A stretch of 6,184 bases of DNA from Actinomycetota bacterium (GTDB lineage Bacteria > Actinomycetota > Thermoleophilia > Gaiellales > Gaiellaceae). The notes beneath the pieces were generated by a model. It saw only the letters and a program-made list of their open reading frames with translations. It had not been told where the DNA came from and ran no database searches. The stretch covers positions 1 to 6,184 of the forward strand of contig JACCTK010000359.1 in assembly GCA_013812465.1 (NCBI GenBank), read 5' to 3'. Numbering within the stretch: position 1 is the stretch's first letter; every line of letters starts with the position of its first letter. The position numbers were made by a program, and so were the translations under genes. Below, one piece after another: positions 5,625 to 6,184 of this stretch.

Positions 5625-6184
5625 TCAGACGAGGACAGTCACAGCGTCACGCTCGGCCTCGAAGACAGCCCGTTCGACATCGCCGATGTCCTCCCCGTCC
5701 ACCTGCATCGGCAACGGCCTGTCGCAGACGACCTCGAGGCGGTCGGCGTCGTGCGCGTAGACGAGATCCTGGGCGTTCGTCCGGTCGCCCCAGCCGAAGG
5801 CGTAGCGAACGATGCGCGGGATGTCGCGGACGCGAACGTGTCTCGGGGCGACGAGATCCAGGCCGCCGTAGAAGCTCGCCTGCGGCGCGAAGCGGAGCGG
5901 AACCGGCCCCGCGTAGCTGTAGGTCGGCCCATTGGCTATGAGCGCGAAGACGGCGCGCCCGTGCCCGGCCACGTCGAGTACGGGATCTAGCGGGTAGCGA
6001 TGCCGTGCGGCCGTGCGGAGCCCCGACCACGCAAAGGCGAGATCGCCCGGGCGGCGGCCGTCCGAGCGGCGCCCGAGATCGTCGACGGCGCGGACGATCT
6101 CGGCGTCGAGCCCGATACCCGCGCAGAAGCCGAAACGGCGCCCGTTCACCCGGCCGACGCCGATACGACGAGGCTGGGCGGCGC
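5625..6184 (-). CDS. Diacylglycerol kinase family lipid kinase (YegS/BmrU-like), C-terminal part; 5' end beyond window
   Basis: These enzymes phosphorylate lipids such as diacylglycerol at the membrane face. Only the C-terminal 185 residues or so are visible. The frame is open to the right edge and reads RRIGVGRVNGRRFGFCAGIGLDAE there, the usual strand leading into the C-terminal beta-sandwich domain (NAxGIGxDA-type motif). So the GTG at 6149 is internal, not the start. Further landmarks are AVFALIANGPTYSYAGPVPLRFAP and FYGGLDLV in the middle, and LPMQVDGEDIGD near the end, the family's conserved (V/M)xVDGE motif that helps close the substrate site. The N-terminal catalytic GGDGT motif must lie outside the window, so activity cannot be judged. 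The stop is 17 nt before E1 alpha in the same direction, which suggests co-transcription. Confidence 0.88.
   Translation of the reverse strand, partial: AAQPRRIGVGRVNGRRFGFCAGIGLDAEIVRAVDDLGRRSDGRRPGDLAFAWSGLRTAARHRYPLDPVLDVAGHGRAVFALIANGPTYSYAGPVPLRFAPQASFYGGLDLVAPRHVRVRDIPRIVRYAFGWGDRTNAQDLVYAHDADRLEVVCDRPLPMQVDGEDIGDVERAVFEAERDAVTVLV

Noticed and set aside
4609..5760. Long open frame on the plus strand opposite E1 alpha
   Set aside because: It is antisense to a protein with clear catalytic motifs, is very rich in Arg and Pro, matches no family, and is typical of shadow frames in GC-rich DNA.
6073..6103. Inverted repeat with 11-bp arms (CCGAGATCGTC / GACGATCTCGG) and a 9-nt spacer
   Set aside because: It lies inside the conserved-family lipid kinase coding sequence and follows from codons for AEIV and DDLG; no sign of a terminator or site function.

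Overview
The window is about 6.2 kb of GC-rich DNA with tightly packed genes, GTG starts and short or overlapping gene junctions. The exported CHRD protein and E1 subunits that resemble the mycobacterial PdhA/PdhB (BkdA/BkdB) pair suggest an actinobacterium, perhaps of the Thermoleophilia/Gaiellales kind. That placement is inference from protein flavour and composition; no marker gene is present.

Layout. At the left, a small glycine-rich membrane protein of unknown function runs on the minus strand (40-459). It is divergent from an exported CHRD-domain protein on the plus strand (548-988). The roughly 90 bp between them must hold both promoters, and a good Shine-Dalgarno sequence for the CHRD gene is visible. 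The rest of the window is one long minus-strand gene train, transcribed from the right edge leftwards: the C-terminal part of a YegS/DAGK-type lipid kinase (5625-6184, 5' end outside the window), E1 alpha (4540-5607), E1 beta (3534-4547), a stand-alone HIRAN-domain protein (3101-3529), a RimJ/RimL-like GNAT acetyltransferase (2450-2962, with an odd 5' end), a three-helix membrane protein with a Cys-acidic loop (2124-2453), and the E2 acyltransferase (1005-2105). Gaps are 31 nt or less and several neighbours overlap, so an operon is likely. Its promoter is not in view.

Function. E1 alpha, E1 beta and E2 together make the decarboxylase and acyltransferase parts of a 2-oxoacid dehydrogenase complex (pyruvate or branched-chain 2-oxoacids to acyl-CoA). 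E3, dihydrolipoyl dehydrogenase, is not in the window and must come from elsewhere. Unusually, E2 is separated from E1 beta by three genes with no known link to the complex.

The most notable non-coding signals are two perfect palindromes inside the E2 gene. A 26-bp one (1001-1026) encodes its last residues and stop codon and fills the gap to the convergent CHRD gene. A 15-bp one (1817-1831) lies in the E2 interdomain linker. The GNAT gene has clear N-terminal coding sequence upstream of any usable in-frame start, which points to a frameshift or a non-standard start. I see no CRISPR array, RNA gene, insertion sequence, phage gene or obvious defence system. This is mostly an ordinary metabolic region with a few peculiarities.
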